Positions 39,707 through 48,813 of a stretch of DNA of 64,000 nucleotides are shown piece after piece. The stretch spans positions 26,341-90,340 of the forward strand of contig NZ_DJFS01000018.1 of assembly GCF_002432125.1 (NCBI RefSeq), given 5' to 3'. The position numbers and the translations under genes were made by a program. How positions within the stretch are numbered: position 1 is the first letter of the stretch; every line of letters begins with the position of its first letter. Origin of the DNA: Brevundimonas sp. UBA5866. Lineage in GTDB: Bacteria > Pseudomonadota > Alphaproteobacteria > Caulobacterales > Caulobacteraceae. The notes under the pieces are model-generated. The model did no database searches, was not told the DNA's origin, and saw only the letters and a list, made by a program, of their open reading frames with translations.

Positions 39707-40525
39707 ATGGGACTTAGCAAAGCCAACCATAAGGAGCGGGATTCCTATTGGCGCGATCTCGGGCGTGCCTTTGGCGGTGCGTTGTTGTTCTCGCTGCCAT
39801 TGTTGATGACGATGGAGATGTGGCGACTGGGCATGACTTTGGAGCCTTGGCGTCAGCTACTGTTCCTGCTGGCCAGTTTGCCAGTGCTTTACGGTCTGGC
39901 CCATTATGCCGGTTTCACGCCCAGTCGGGGTAGTTGGGATAATCTGGTCGAGGTGGCCGCTGCCCTATGTGTCGCGGCAGTTACGGGTGCGGTTCTATTG
40001 GCGCTAACGGGCGCTTGGGAGTTGGGAAACGTTCGCGTCGCAATGGGGCAGCTGACCTTGCAGCTTGTGCCCGCTGCCATAGGAGCCCTGCTCGCACGCA
40101 AACAGCTGGCGGCCGACAGCAAACAGGACGGTGTGCGCAAAGGTGATTTTCTTGGCGAACTGTTCTTGATGATGGCCGGTGCGCTTTTTCTGGCTCTGAG
40201 CCTCGCTCCGACAGAGGAAATGCAGCTCATCGCTTACCGGATCGGCCCCGAGGCGACATTGGTGGTGATGGGGTTGTCGTTACTCCTGCTCCACATCTTC
40301 GTGTTTGAAGTGGGCTTTGCCGGTCAGGAAGAACGGGAGACCCCATTGGGCGCGTTATTGCATTTTACCATCCCCGGCTATGCCATTTGCCTGTTGGCCA
40401 GCATGGGTATTCTGACGCTTCTGGGCATGAATGATGCGCATGGCACGGGGGCAATCATGGCCAATACGGTTGTGCTGGCATTTCCTGCATCGTTGGGCGC
40501 GGCCGCAGCGAGGCTTTTGGTATGA
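39707..40525 (+). CDS. TIGR02587-family membrane protein
   Basis: 272 residues with eight predicted membrane segments and a conserved-looking loop SLAPTEEMQLIAYRIGPE between segments five and six. It matches my memory of the TIGR02587 family of integral membrane proteins found beside TIGR02588 proteins. The next gene starts inside its stop codon (ATGA), consistent with that pairing. No function is known to me. Confidence 0.7.
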   Translation: MGLSKANHKERDSYWRDLGRAFGGALLFSLPLLMTMEMWRLGMTLEPWRQLLFLLASLPVLYGLAHYAGFTPSRGSWDNLVEVAAALCVAAVTGAVLLALTGAWELGNVRVAMGQLTLQLVPAAIGALLARKQLAADSKQDGVRKGDFLGELFLMMAGALFLALSLAPTEEMQLIAYRIGPEATLVVMGLSLLLLHIFVFEVGFAGQEERETPLGALLHFTIPGYAICLLASMGILTLLGMNDAHGTGAIMANTVVLAFPASLGAAAARLLV

Positions 40526-40899
40526 GGTTGGGTTTAAAGCGCCGGCCACGGCCCCGATTTACACGCATTAAGGCTGTCGTCGCCGGGTTGGGCTTGGTGA
40601 TCGTTCTGACTTGCGTGACCGTTCTAGTGATCGAAAGCCTGAAGGGTGGAGAGCAGGCCCTTTTATCGGCGCGTGTGCTCGACACAGCTCTCACTACGGA
40701 AGGTCGTCAGCTTAGCGTGCAGATCGACAACAAAGGCGGGCGAACTGCGTCCGAGGTTACTGTCACGGCTGCAACCGCCAAGGAAGCAGTTCAGGCCGTT
40801 ATCGACTATGTCCCAGCGCGCGGAAGCCGTGACGTTGTTATTCGCGTCCCCGCTGAAGGCGAGGTAGAGATCACTGTCGACAGTTGGATCGACCCTTAA
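40522..40899 (+). CDS. TIGR02588-family single-pass protein
   Basis: 125 residues: a basic cytoplasmic start, one membrane segment (AVVAGLGLVIVLTCVTVLVI), and an outer beta-rich domain (LSVQIDNKGGRTASEVTVTA). Its ATG overlaps the preceding stop by four bases. Such pairs suggest a two-subunit membrane complex; this is inference from arrangement and topology. Confidence 0.7.
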   Translation: MRLGLKRRPRPRFTRIKAVVAGLGLVIVLTCVTVLVIESLKGGEQALLSARVLDTALTTEGRQLSVQIDNKGGRTASEVTVTAATAKEAVQAVIDYVPARGSRDVVIRVPAEGEVEITVDSWIDP

Positions 40900-40910
40900 A
40901 CATCAGTGGA

Positions 40911-41084
40911 TTATGGATGGCGTTTAAAGGTGTCGCCCACTTCCTTCGCATCGGGGCCATCCGGTCCGGCACGTTTGCGGGACTCGGCTTGCGTTTTTTG
41001 CGCCTTCTTAGCCGAAGCATCGGGAGTTGATTTAGTTACAGGTACGGCACCGTTACGTGTGCGGCCCGACGATTGATCAGACAT
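40911..41084 (-). CDS. Small basic hydrophilic protein, 57 residues
   Basis: Starts MSDQSSGRTRNGAVPVTK and is rich in lysine, alanine and glutamine (KKAQKTQAESRKRAG), probably disordered. AGGAG seven bases before ATG 41084 supports it. It overlaps the end of the membrane-protein gene upstream by eight bases. No family recognised; similar short, charged proteins accompany stress cassettes. Confidence 0.55.
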   Translation of the reverse strand: MSDQSSGRTRNGAVPVTKSTPDASAKKAQKTQAESRKRAGPDGPDAKEVGDTFKRHP

Positions 41085-41277
41085 TGGGTTTCTCCTGAGG
41101 GGCTTGTGCTGAAGGTGGGGTGGATGTGTCGTTGGATTGGGTCCTAAAAAACGCCATCGCAGCGATGGCCACATAGACCACAGCGAACAGGGCTAGAAGA
41201 GCCATCAAGAACCGGATGAGTGATCGCGGCTTCTTGAGTACGGCAGGCTTTTCATCATCAACATCGGACGGGGTCAT
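41077..41277 (-). CDS. Small single-pass membrane protein, 66 residues
   Basis: A charged N-terminus (MTPSDVDDEKPAVLKKPR), one membrane segment (FLMALLALFAVVYVAIAAMAFF), and a short proline- and serine-rich outer tail. AAGGGA precedes ATG 41277. It overlaps the next small gene by eight bases, so the two form a mini-operon. Function unknown. Confidence 0.55.
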   Translation of the reverse strand: MTPSDVDDEKPAVLKKPRSLIRFLMALLALFAVVYVAIAAMAFFRTQSNDTSTPPSAQAPQEKPNV

Positions 41278-41576
41278 TTTGCGCGTCCCTTCTGTGCCTA
41301 AGGGATGCCTGTGCGAACTTAATTGTTCCAAAATGTCGTTCACTAAGTCGGATGGGCTACCCAACAAGAAGACTAGTTAGCGGTAGAGGTCGGCGTCTGG
41401 ATTGGTCTTTCCCATAGGATCTGGCTGGCGATGACTGAGTAGGTAATGCCCTTGAGGCTCAAACATCGACGATGCCGGGCGTTAAATGGGCGGCACGTGG
41501 TTGCCTGCGTCGATTTTCGGGGAGGCAAAGAACACATCAGTTCACACTCTCCAAAGTGACCCACTCTTGTTTGGGA

Positions 41577-41596
41577 GACCACTTAAGCTGAGCACT
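41577..41596 (+). repeat. Orphan TnsB-site-like motif inside the cargo
   Basis: GACCACTTAAGCTGAGCACT shares its first eleven bases with the left-end repeats, then diverges. It lies in the 360-base stretch 41278-41637, which otherwise shows no gene. It may be a relic of an older transposon end. Confidence 0.45.
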
Positions 41597-41637
41597 CGAG
41601 TGCAGATTAAAGCCCCGCGATACTACCAATATGGTGT

Positions 41638-41787
41638 TCAGCAGGCCTTGCAGGCACGGTCTTGGCGAGCGACCCCGACCAAGCCGCCGAGCACGCCGCA
41701 GCCGATAAATACGGCTGCCAGAATCCCGTCCACCCATCCATCCAGCGCATAGTTGGCCCCTTGGTCAGGCCGAAAGGGATCTGCCAT
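41638..41787 (-). CDS. Possible very small membrane protein, 49 residues
   Basis: Reads MADPFRPDQGANYALDG, then one hydrophobic stretch (ILAAVFIGCGVLGGLVGVA), ending in a cysteine pair (RACKAC). The composition is protein-like and the frame is closed by its own start and stop, but only a weak ribosome site (GGGAA, distant) is seen. Function unknown. Confidence 0.4.
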   Translation of the reverse strand: MADPFRPDQGANYALDGWVDGILAAVFIGCGVLGGLVGVARQDRACKAC

Positions 41788-41905
41788 TGGCCGAGATTCC
41801 CGTGGGCCGGAGTCGCTACCTAGGCCAGCCGCTGAGGATCATCTCCATGCCCGGCGCGGGAACGCTACAGTTTGGCACCGCATTTCCTTCTAAAAGGAGA
41901 TTGCA

Positions 41906-42319
41906 ATGTCAGGCACATACAGCGACCCCAAAGGCCACGAGAGACACGTGCCAGGTAAAGTGGACCACGCCCCCGATCCATCCAAAGACGTGATGGTAGA
42001 CGGCAACGGCAGCCCGACAAAGATTGGCACTGAAACGCTTATGAATGGCGATCCGGGCGAGGACACTCGTGGCGTAGGTCAAGAAAATATCAGCGCAAAG
42101 CCCGTAGGGGGCCCGGACAAATGCGAACCTATCGAAGCTGATCGAGGGCCCCGACGAGTCAGTGCCTTAGCGGGGCAAGGCCGCCAGCATATAATCGACC
42201 GGCGACAGGCTACCGGCCTTCAAGAAGGCGATCCGAACAAAAAACCTGCGACTTCTAATGTTCGAGAGCAACGTCAGTATCCTGAGGGCAATACGCCCAA
42301 GGTTGGCTCTGCCGATTAG
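41906..42319 (+). CDS. Hydrophilic, probably disordered protein, 137 residues
   Basis: Very rich in glycine, aspartate, proline, lysine and histidine and lacking hydrophobic segments (SDPKGHERHVPGK, EGDPNKKPATSN). A good ribosome site (AAAAGGAGATT) precedes the ATG. The composition is like desiccation- or stress-related hydrophilins; no family recognised. Confidence 0.6.
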   Translation: MSGTYSDPKGHERHVPGKVDHAPDPSKDVMVDGNGSPTKIGTETLMNGDPGEDTRGVGQENISAKPVGGPDKCEPIEADRGPRRVSALAGQGRQHIIDRRQATGLQEGDPNKKPATSNVREQRQYPEGNTPKVGSAD

Positions 42320-42490
42320 AGCACAGTCGTTCCATCTTTTGGGCATTTGAGCCCATGGCTAGACTGGTAACGACGGACGGCCGGTTGGCTTAGTCCTCTG
42401 TGTCAGTCTGTTAGCGGTCACTCTCGCCTGCAATCCGAACCAATCGTGGGTGGCGGGCTTCTTTCAAAGTACCTAATGGAGGAAGTTCAC

Positions 42491-42688
42491 ATGACCGACG
42501 CGACCAACAATCCCACCGATGATCAATCGAAAGATCCGAAAGACCTCGATGGGCTGCAAAAGCAGGCTCGAGAAGAAACCTTCAAGGCCGAGCGAGAACG
42601 AGACACCCAACCGGACGACAGAAATCCGACCCAGCAGACATTCAAGCCTAGCGCGCCCGGCGTCCCGCCTGTTGGAAATCCCGACTGA
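42491..42688 (+). CDS. Small hydrophilic protein, 65 residues
   Basis: Starts MTDATNNPTDDQSKDPKD and is highly charged with proline at the end (SAPGVPPVGNPD). GGAGGA precedes ATG 42491. It resembles the other short disordered proteins in this stretch in style, not in sequence. Function unknown. The 278 bases after it contain nothing recognisable. Confidence 0.55.
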   Translation: MTDATNNPTDDQSKDPKDLDGLQKQAREETFKAERERDTQPDDRNPTQQTFKPSAPGVPPVGNPD

Positions 42689-42966
42689 TTGCCACGAATT
42701 AAGCCGCTAGGCGGTCGCCTGAATGGGTGCGGTTTGCGTTTGTGAACTCGTTAATTCCGGTGCCTCTTGGCGGCTTAATCAGTTGGTCGTGGCCATTCCG
42801 ACATTTGAGTTTTGGAACGCCACGACCTTCGACATGCTCACCTCGATGTCGAGCCACCTAGCCGCCGACCCGCTCTCGAGAACTTAAATCGGTAGAACTC
42901 TTTGACGGCCTCGGCTAGTTATGAAGTTGGTTGAGCGACAACCTAACCCGTAACTCTGGTGGATAT

Positions 42967-44013
42967 TTAGAGCGTAGCTAGTTCTCGGTTACCGATGTGC
43001 CGGCCATAGGCTGTGCTGATTGCCTTCTTGTTTTCCAAGGCTTCAATAATACTGTCAGCAAAGTTTGTGTCGTAAAGCTGGTACAGGTTGTTGATGCCCC
43101 CAGGCGTGAAGACATTTATTTCGAGCAACTTGTCTCCGACAATGTCGAGCCCGACGAGGAACATTCCATCCTGAATCAGTTTGGGTCGGACCGTTTCAGC
43201 GATCTCCAGCATAGTCGCGTTTACCTCTACCGGTGCCGGACCGCCGCCAACATGTATATTGGATCGAATATCCCCTTTAGCTGGCACGCGGCGGAACGCA
43301 GCGTATTTCCCGTCGCGGATGATCGGGCACCCGTTCATCAGGAAGAACCTTACATCGCCTTCTCCAGCTTCGGGGATGAAGGCCTGAGCAATCAGGTAGC
43401 CTTCTTCGCTCACAGCCTCGAAAATCTGATTCAGATTCTGGTCTTTTGGCGAGGAAATCTTGAAGACGTTCTTTCCGCCTGATCCTTGCAGGGGTTTGAC
43501 GATGACGCCCTTTTTCTGGCCCTGAATGAAAGCTCTGATTTCATCGATGTTCTTAGAAATAAGCGTTTGAGGCCGGACCGAAGCCGGGAAATCCTGAAAA
43601 TAGAGTTTGTTCTGGGCGTGAGCGAGCCCGTCGGGATCGTTGACTACAAGGACGCCGCGCTGGGCCGCCATTCGCCCAAATATAATCCCAACATTTGCCG
43701 CCCAAGGTCGATCAATCGCATCGAGCGAGGGATCGTTACGCAGGAAGAGAACATCGATTTCACTCATATCAAACAGGCGTTTTGTAGCGTCACTGCTTAT
43801 GAGCGCCCGGTGAAAAGTTTCGGGTTTCTTATAGCTGCCAGATGGTAGCTCCAGGCCGCTGAGCGCAAGGCTGTCATCGGGAGAAAGGACGAAATCCGAA
43901 GGGGTAACATAACAGATTTCATGCCCACGATTCATTGCTGCCAACGCCAGAATAGTCGTGGTGAAACGGGGCGTTTCGCCCTCGATAGAGTTGACGAAGA
44001 ATGCGATGCGCAT
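42967..44013 (-). CDS. Glutathione-synthetase-like ATP-grasp ligase
   Basis: 348 residues with a GshB-like N-terminal domain (MRIAFFVNSIEGETPRFTTT, LRNDPSLDA) and an ATP-grasp core (VIVKPLQGSGGKNVFK, QAFIPEAGEGDVRFF, LVGLDIVGDKLLEINVFTPGG). Enzymes of this type form an amide bond between a carboxylate and an amine using ATP. It is the third gene of an operon with a QEGLA-motif protein (eight bases upstream) and an N-formylglutamate amidohydrolase. Because of that context it is probably not the housekeeping glutathione synthetase. Confidence 0.85.
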   Translation of the reverse strand: MRIAFFVNSIEGETPRFTTTILALAAMNRGHEICYVTPSDFVLSPDDSLALSGLELPSGSYKKPETFHRALISSDATKRLFDMSEIDVLFLRNDPSLDAIDRPWAANVGIIFGRMAAQRGVLVVNDPDGLAHAQNKLYFQDFPASVRPQTLISKNIDEIRAFIQGQKKGVIVKPLQGSGGKNVFKISSPKDQNLNQIFEAVSEEGYLIAQAFIPEAGEGDVRFFLMNGCPIIRDGKYAAFRRVPAKGDIRSNIHVGGGPAPVEVNATMLEIAETVRPKLIQDGMFLVGLDIVGDKLLEINVFTPGGINNLYQLYDTNFADSIIEALENKKAISTAYGRHIGNRELATL

Positions 44014-44021
44014 GAGGCCTC

Positions 44022-45869
44022 CTAGGCAGCAATAAGGTCTAGAGGTGAAAGCCCGGTCTTCAGACGGGCCAGTCTTTGATCAGCTCCCGGCAGGTCAAGA
44101 AACTGCGGCATGATTTGCGGACGTTTGAGCAGGCCTCGTAAGCTTAACTCCTGCATTACCGACAGATGCGAAGACGCGATCTTGCCCATCCAAAATGAAT
44201 CGAGCGCACCGCCCCTCGAGAGGTGATCCAGAAGTTCCAGCAGTCCGCGCAGATAGATGGCATCCTTGGCAAGGCCACCGCCGCGATGGACACGAAGGGC
44301 AATGTTGAAGGCATTTCTGTCGGAGAAGCCGTGTCCCCTATGGAGCATCGAAAAGGTGTCAACGAAGCTTGCGCCGTTAAGCATTCCGTCGACGGCGCAT
44401 ACTCGGGCCGCGAGAAGGCGAAGGCGTGAGACGGTCATTCCCCCCGCGAGGTATTCCGCCAACACAGCCAATCCTTCTTGCGCGCCTTCATAGCCTGCCA
44501 ACCCGCTGCGGAATATTTTCAACCCGTGACCTGAGCCGTTGAAGTAGGTCAGCAAATGGACGCCCACTTCGTGGCTTAGCAAGGCTTCCACCCGCGCCTT
44601 AGACATGGAGGTGTGTCGTGAGATGAGCAGCTCGCCGTTACTCACCATCATGCCAGCAGGGAGGTCGTCCCGCACGCAAACCGACGCCGCAAAGCCTTTG
44701 GCCTGCGCTGAATAACGATCAATCATCGTTTGAGCGCGCCTTTCAAGAAACCGGTAATCGACAGTGTCGGCATCGTCGTCCGGTTTAGCACCGGCGGTTG
44801 CTTGCAATATGTCGTGCGCTACCTGACTAAGGCGAGGTTCAATGGAGCGATAGAGAGCGCTTCCCAAATCCACAAACTGACGTGCGCCACGCGCCGCTAG
44901 CATAGAGAGTTGTAGATCGAGTTCAGTTTGTTTCTCACGGTAAAGCGTCGTGAGAACGGGGTCCTCAAACCTTTCCAGACTGATCGAAAAGAGAGCTTTT
45001 TTGCTCTCCCCGATATTGAAAGCGAGCGGACGATAAAGAAAATGAGGAGCCCGCTCAAAGTTTAGAGCTTTGAAGTCGGCCCAAGCATCTTCTGAATTAA
45101 TAGGCGTAACGGACAACAGAAAGTCGAACCGGCTCGCGATTTCGTCGATGGCCCGGTCAGCACGCTGGACCGCATCGACGAAGACGCGGCGCCCCAGAGC
45201 TCTATGGCTGGCAGGCTCTAGACACGTTTCTTTGCGCGTAAATTCTGCTGCGGATTGGAGAACGGCGTCGACAATATTCGACACCAGCCTATCGCGTAAC
45301 TCAGGATAGACCTCATTCGACTGTGGGACCTTATAGATCGGTGCGAACCGAAGAGTGATGACCGGAAAGGCCGGAAGCTTGCGGGCAAGGCTAGCCTGGG
45401 TGTCATCCGCTAGTTTCAAGCGATTAATAAGGGGCGTGCGATAGCGTGCGTCGGCAGTCTGAATGCCGCTGATAAGAGCAGACAAAGCTTGCTGAGTGGC
45501 CTTGTCCGCAGGTGCCGACGCTGTAACGGTAAAGGGAGACAGGTAGGGGGCATCTTTGGCGAGGCCGTCTTTAGCCAGTTCCCCAATATCGATGACCATA
45601 AAAGCACCGAAGCGCTCGGTCATCGCGGCCCCAACCAGCCGTATTACCTTCACGGCGTCTGAGAGGTTGGCAACACGAAGATAGGATGCATTTGCCATCA
45701 CCACGTCGCGTGCCACTGGCGCTCGGTGACCAACTTGCACTGCAATGAACGGCATAGGCCGATCCATAAACAGTCGGCCTCTACCATTAAGATCGAGCCG
45801 TATGGGGCCGTCTTTTTCTAGGCAGGCCTTTATCGCAGCCGTATCGACATTCGATGTTGAGGAGCTCAT
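44022..45869 (-). CDS. DUF1704 / QEGLA-motif protein (metallopeptidase-like)
   Basis: 615 residues. The name-giving motif is seen in GAQEGLAVLAEYL near residue 465. About 30 residues before it is SHEVGVHLLTYF, an HExxH zinc site, so the protein is likely a metallopeptidase. The family was named as modulating flavohemoglobin expression, but the molecular role is not settled to my knowledge. Its start overlaps the amidohydrolase stop by four bases, and an ATP-grasp ligase follows eight bases later. Confidence 0.83.
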   Translation of the reverse strand: MSSSTSNVDTAAIKACLEKDGPIRLDLNGRGRLFMDRPMPFIAVQVGHRAPVARDVVMANASYLRVANLSDAVKVIRLVGAAMTERFGAFMVIDIGELAKDGLAKDAPYLSPFTVTASAPADKATQQALSALISGIQTADARYRTPLINRLKLADDTQASLARKLPAFPVITLRFAPIYKVPQSNEVYPELRDRLVSNIVDAVLQSAAEFTRKETCLEPASHRALGRRVFVDAVQRADRAIDEIASRFDFLLSVTPINSEDAWADFKALNFERAPHFLYRPLAFNIGESKKALFSISLERFEDPVLTTLYREKQTELDLQLSMLAARGARQFVDLGSALYRSIEPRLSQVAHDILQATAGAKPDDDADTVDYRFLERRAQTMIDRYSAQAKGFAASVCVRDDLPAGMMVSNGELLISRHTSMSKARVEALLSHEVGVHLLTYFNGSGHGLKIFRSGLAGYEGAQEGLAVLAEYLAGGMTVSRLRLLAARVCAVDGMLNGASFVDTFSMLHRGHGFSDRNAFNIALRVHRGGGLAKDAIYLRGLLELLDHLSRGGALDSFWMGKIASSHLSVMQELSLRGLLKRPQIMPQFLDLPGADQRLARLKTGLSPLDLIAA

Positions 45870-46822
45870 GGCGATCGCTCGAGCGCAGCTTTAAGGAACG
45901 GAAGACTGCCTGTTATGGCAGCGCGCAGATCTTCAATGGCAGCGTGGTCAGGTTTGCCGCTCCACTCGTCCATAAAAATCTTTTTGAGCTCAACGGCTAT
46001 AGCGCAGCCGGAGGAAGGGAAGTGTTCGTGGATGAACCGGGTTTGTTCGCCCTTGCCTTGAAAGGCTACATTCTCGCGCACATCGATAGGACGCCCCCGG
46101 ACACGCGCAGTTCGTAAGCTTGCCATGAAGGGTTCGATGACGTGTGCCCAGCGTTCCCTATTCATCGAATACGTTCCGATATTTATGTCCGGAGCGTCGC
46201 GCTGTGCTGTGGGGGGAGAGTCAACACCATCGCGCCGATGGTTGTAACTATGGACATCCAGAACGATAAATTTGCCGAACTGTGCCTCTGCCTGGGCAAG
46301 AACGTAGTGTAGCAACCTATAGTAACTGGCATGCTGGTGCAGAAGGCCTGCTAGTGCATTCTGATCGGGCTTTTCATTCCAAACTTTGAGCCCCCACGCC
46401 TGTTCCGGATCTAGATAGACCGCGCTTTCTGGGGAGCGATTAAGATCGACTTCAAAGCGCGACCGGTGAACCACAATCTGGGTAGGCAGGTCCGCGATAA
46501 AATGCGCGGTAAACGGGTCTTCCTCACGCAAGCGACCTGCCTCATCGAGAGCCATCAGCTTTACAAGATGAGGTCCGATGGCATGTCCGTCATGGATAGC
46601 CGTTCCTATCAGAGGAGAGGCTCCAATTTTTAAAGTCCACAACGGATACGTACCGAGATTCTCATGAATATCTTCGTTGCGAGCCATGGCGATTAAATGT
46701 TTACATTCGTATTCAAGTTCCGCCCTAGATGGACTGATCTTCTTCCGGACACGGCAGATATGATCCAGTTGAAGTAGAGTAAGCGCGTGAAGGCTCCGCA
46801 ACTGGGGGGGGATGCACGTCAC
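45866..46822 (-). CDS. N-formylglutamate amidohydrolase family protein
   Basis: 318 residues. Family features include HENLGTYPLWTLK, TAIHDGHAIGPHL with metal-binding histidines, VVHRSRFEVDLNR, VLDVHSYNHRRDG and VAVELKKIFMDEWSG-like residues near the end. The family hydrolyses N-formyl or N-acyl amino acids with zinc. It heads a coupled operon with a metallopeptidase-like protein and an ATP-grasp ligase, suggesting a shared small peptide or amino-acid conjugate as substrate. The start is a GTG without a clear ribosome site, so the N-terminus is uncertain (ATG 46687 is another choice). Confidence 0.82.
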   Translation of the reverse strand: MTCIPPQLRSLHALTLLQLDHICRVRKKISPSRAELEYECKHLIAMARNEDIHENLGTYPLWTLKIGASPLIGTAIHDGHAIGPHLVKLMALDEAGRLREEDPFTAHFIADLPTQIVVHRSRFEVDLNRSPESAVYLDPEQAWGLKVWNEKPDQNALAGLLHQHASYYRLLHYVLAQAEAQFGKFIVLDVHSYNHRRDGVDSPPTAQRDAPDINIGTYSMNRERWAHVIEPFMASLRTARVRGRPIDVRENVAFQGKGEQTRFIHEHFPSSGCAIAVELKKIFMDEWSGKPDHAAIEDLRAAITGSLPFLKAALERSP

Positions 46823-46962
46823 GAAGCGTGAGGTGAAACCCCAGTCTATGCCTTTGGTTGTCGGGACGTTCCTTTTGATCCGTTTCAGACACTAGACCCA
46901 CAGTACGAAACGCATGGCGTGCCCGGACACTATCCTTCCACCGTTCAAGAAGGAGAATCCCC

Positions 46963-47019
46963 ATGCGACTTCTGGAATTTGCTCACTTTGCCCCCCAGTC
47001 GGGAGGGCGCGAGCGATGA
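46963..47019 (+). CDS. Mini reading frame coupled to the SRPBCC gene
   Basis: Eighteen codons beginning MRLLEFAHFAP with a good ribosome site (AAGGAG). Its stop TGA overlaps the next start as ATGA. It could be a translation-coupling leader or the stub of a deleted gene. Confidence 0.35.
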   Translation: MRLLEFAHFAPQSGGRER

Positions 47020-47573
47020 CCAGCCCCCAGACTGATCTCAACGGCACTGATGCCGATATGGCTTCTACGGGGCTGCTGGATCGCAAGTTGCACGAGGGAG
47101 AGCATCACTCGGCATCTGTGCAGGCGGTGTTGATCAACAGACCGCGCGCGGACCTTTATGCGTTCTGGCGCGATTTCCAGAACCTTCCGCTCTTTATGCA
47201 TAACGTCCGGAGCGTATCCGAGGATGGTCGGTGCTGGATCATCGAAGGGCCGGGCGGTGGAGATATCGAGCTGGAAACCGAGATTACTGCCGATGATCCG
47301 GGAGAGTTCATTGGCTGGTCCTCCACCGAAGACTCCGACATCGACCACGAAGGCTGGGTCGAGTTCCGCGAGAACGCATTTGGCCGCGGCACTGAGGTGC
47401 GGGTCATGATCAGCTATGACCCGCCCGCGGGTACGGTCGGAAAGCTTGTCGCCAAGGTGATGCAGCGTGAACCGCGCATTCAGGCGCGCCGCGAGCTGCG
47501 CCGCTTCAAACAACTCATGGAGACTGGCGAGGTCGCAACCTCTCAGGCCCCCGATGCAGCCCCGCGTAGTTGA
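47016..47573 (+). CDS. SRPBCC-family (polyketide cyclase/dehydrase-like) protein
   Basis: 185 residues. After about 45 hydrophilic residues comes a START/Bet v 1-like domain: VLINRPRADLYAFWRDFQNLP, FMHNVRSV, GGGDIELETEITADDPGEFIGW, and a terminal helix RIQARRELRRFKQLMETG. These bind hydrophobic ligands; in this stress-cassette group the ligand is unknown. GGGAGGGCG precedes ATG 47016. The alcohol dehydrogenase gene follows after 12 bases, so they form an operon. Confidence 0.8.
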   Translation: MTSPQTDLNGTDADMASTGLLDRKLHEGEHHSASVQAVLINRPRADLYAFWRDFQNLPLFMHNVRSVSEDGRCWIIEGPGGGDIELETEITADDPGEFIGWSSTEDSDIDHEGWVEFRENAFGRGTEVRVMISYDPPAGTVGKLVAKVMQREPRIQARRELRRFKQLMETGEVATSQAPDAAPRS

Positions 47574-47585
47574 GGAGGACTGATT

Positions 47586-48764
47586 ATGCGCGCACTTACC
47601 TGGCACGGAAAACACGACGTTCGCGTGGATACGGTGTCTGATCCCAAGATCATTAATCCACGTGATGCCATCATCAAGATTACTGCCACCGCTATCTGCG
47701 GGTCGGACCTACATTTGTACGACAGTGTCATCCCCGGCATGCATGCAGGCGACGTGCTCGGCCACGAGTTCATGGGCGAGGTGGTAGAAGTCGGTCGCGG
47801 CAACACCAGCCTTCAGGTCGGGCAAAAGGTAGTGGTGCCATTTGTCATTGCTTGTGGCAGCTGCTTCTTCTGCGGCAAGCAACAATATTCCGCCTGCGAC
47901 AACTCCAATCCCGCGGACAAGTCGGATGCGTCCGAGGTGGCTTACGGATATCCGACCGCAGGTTTGTTCGGGTACAGCCATCTCACGGGTGGCTATGCCG
48001 GTGGACAGGCCGAATACGCCCGCGTGCCCTATTCAGACGTTGGACCCATAGTGGTGCCGGATGGCATTGAGGACGAACGCGTACTCTTCTTATCGGATAT
48101 CCTCCCGACAGGTTGGATGGCTGCCGAGAATGCGGAGATCGAGCCCGGCGACACAGTTGTCGTGTGGGGATGTGGGCCCGTTGGCCTGTTTTGTATCAAG
48201 AGTGCCTTCCTGATGGGTGCAGGGCGCGTGATTGCGATCGACCACCAACCTAACCGGCTCGCGCTGGCTCGTCGAAATGGCGCGGAAACCTTGAACTACC
48301 ATGAGGTGAAGGTGCTGGAAGCTCTCAAGGAGATGACAGCGGGTATCGGTCCGGACGCCTGCATCGACGCGGTCGGCATGGAAGCTCACGGCTTTGCGCC
48401 TGACAACATCATCGATGCGGTTAAGCAGGAAACGAAACTGGGAACGGACCGCCAGCATGTGCTTCGGGAAACCATCATGGCCTGCCGCAAGGGCGGCCGT
48501 ATCTCGATGCCGGGTGTCTATGGCGGGATTGGTGACAAACTGCCGATCGGGGCCTTCATGCAAAAAGGGCTGACCCTGAAAACGGGTCAAACCCACGTGC
48601 AGAAATACCTCCCGGATCTGCTGAAGCTGGTGCTGGAAGGCAAGATCGACACCATGGATCTGATCAGCCACCGCCTGCCGCTGGAAGAGGCTCCCAACGC
48701 CTACAAGAACTTCCACGACAATCCGAACGAGTGGACCAAAGTGGTGCTCCAGCCGCACGGCTAG
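47586..48764 (+). CDS. Zinc-dependent alcohol/formaldehyde dehydrogenase family
   Basis: 392 residues, medium-chain dehydrogenase. Catalytic zinc ligands are in CGSDLHLYD and [12 protein letters not shown]. The structural zinc loop [15 protein letters not shown] is present but with fewer cysteines than in classic alcohol dehydrogenases. The NAD-binding segment is [16 protein letters not shown] near residue 195. It resembles glutathione-independent formaldehyde-dehydrogenase-type proteins; the substrate is not certain. Good ribosome site (GAGGAC). It is the last left-cargo gene before tniQ, with which it converges. Confidence 0.88.
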   Translation: MRALTWHGKHDVRVDTVSDPKIINPRDAIIKITATAICGSDLHLYDSVIPGMHAGDVLGHEFMGEVVEVGRGNTSLQVGQKVVVPFVIACGSCFFCGKQQYSACDNSNPADKSDASEVAYGYPTAGLFGYSHLTGGYAGGQAEYARVPYSDVGPIVVPDGIEDERVLFLSDILPTGWMAAENAEIEPGDTVVVWGCGPVGLFCIKSAFLMGAGRVIAIDHQPNRLALARRNGAETLNYHEVKVLEALKEMTAGIGPDACIDAVGMEAHGFAPDNIIDAVKQETKLGTDRQHVLRETIMACRKGGRISMPGVYGGIGDKLPIGAFMQKGLTLKTGQTHVQKYLPDLLKLVLEGKIDTMDLISHRLPLEEAPNAYKNFHDNPNEWTKVVLQPHG

Positions 48765-48813
48765 GGCTACATTTGAATTCTCCAGCAATCTACTAAGGCA
48801 AAGGCCTCGGAGG

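Noticed and set aside
41861..41887. Possible EcfG promoter before the 137-residue hydrophilic protein
   Set aside because: GGAAC is present but the -10 part reads CATT at 17 bases; too weak to list as a promoter.
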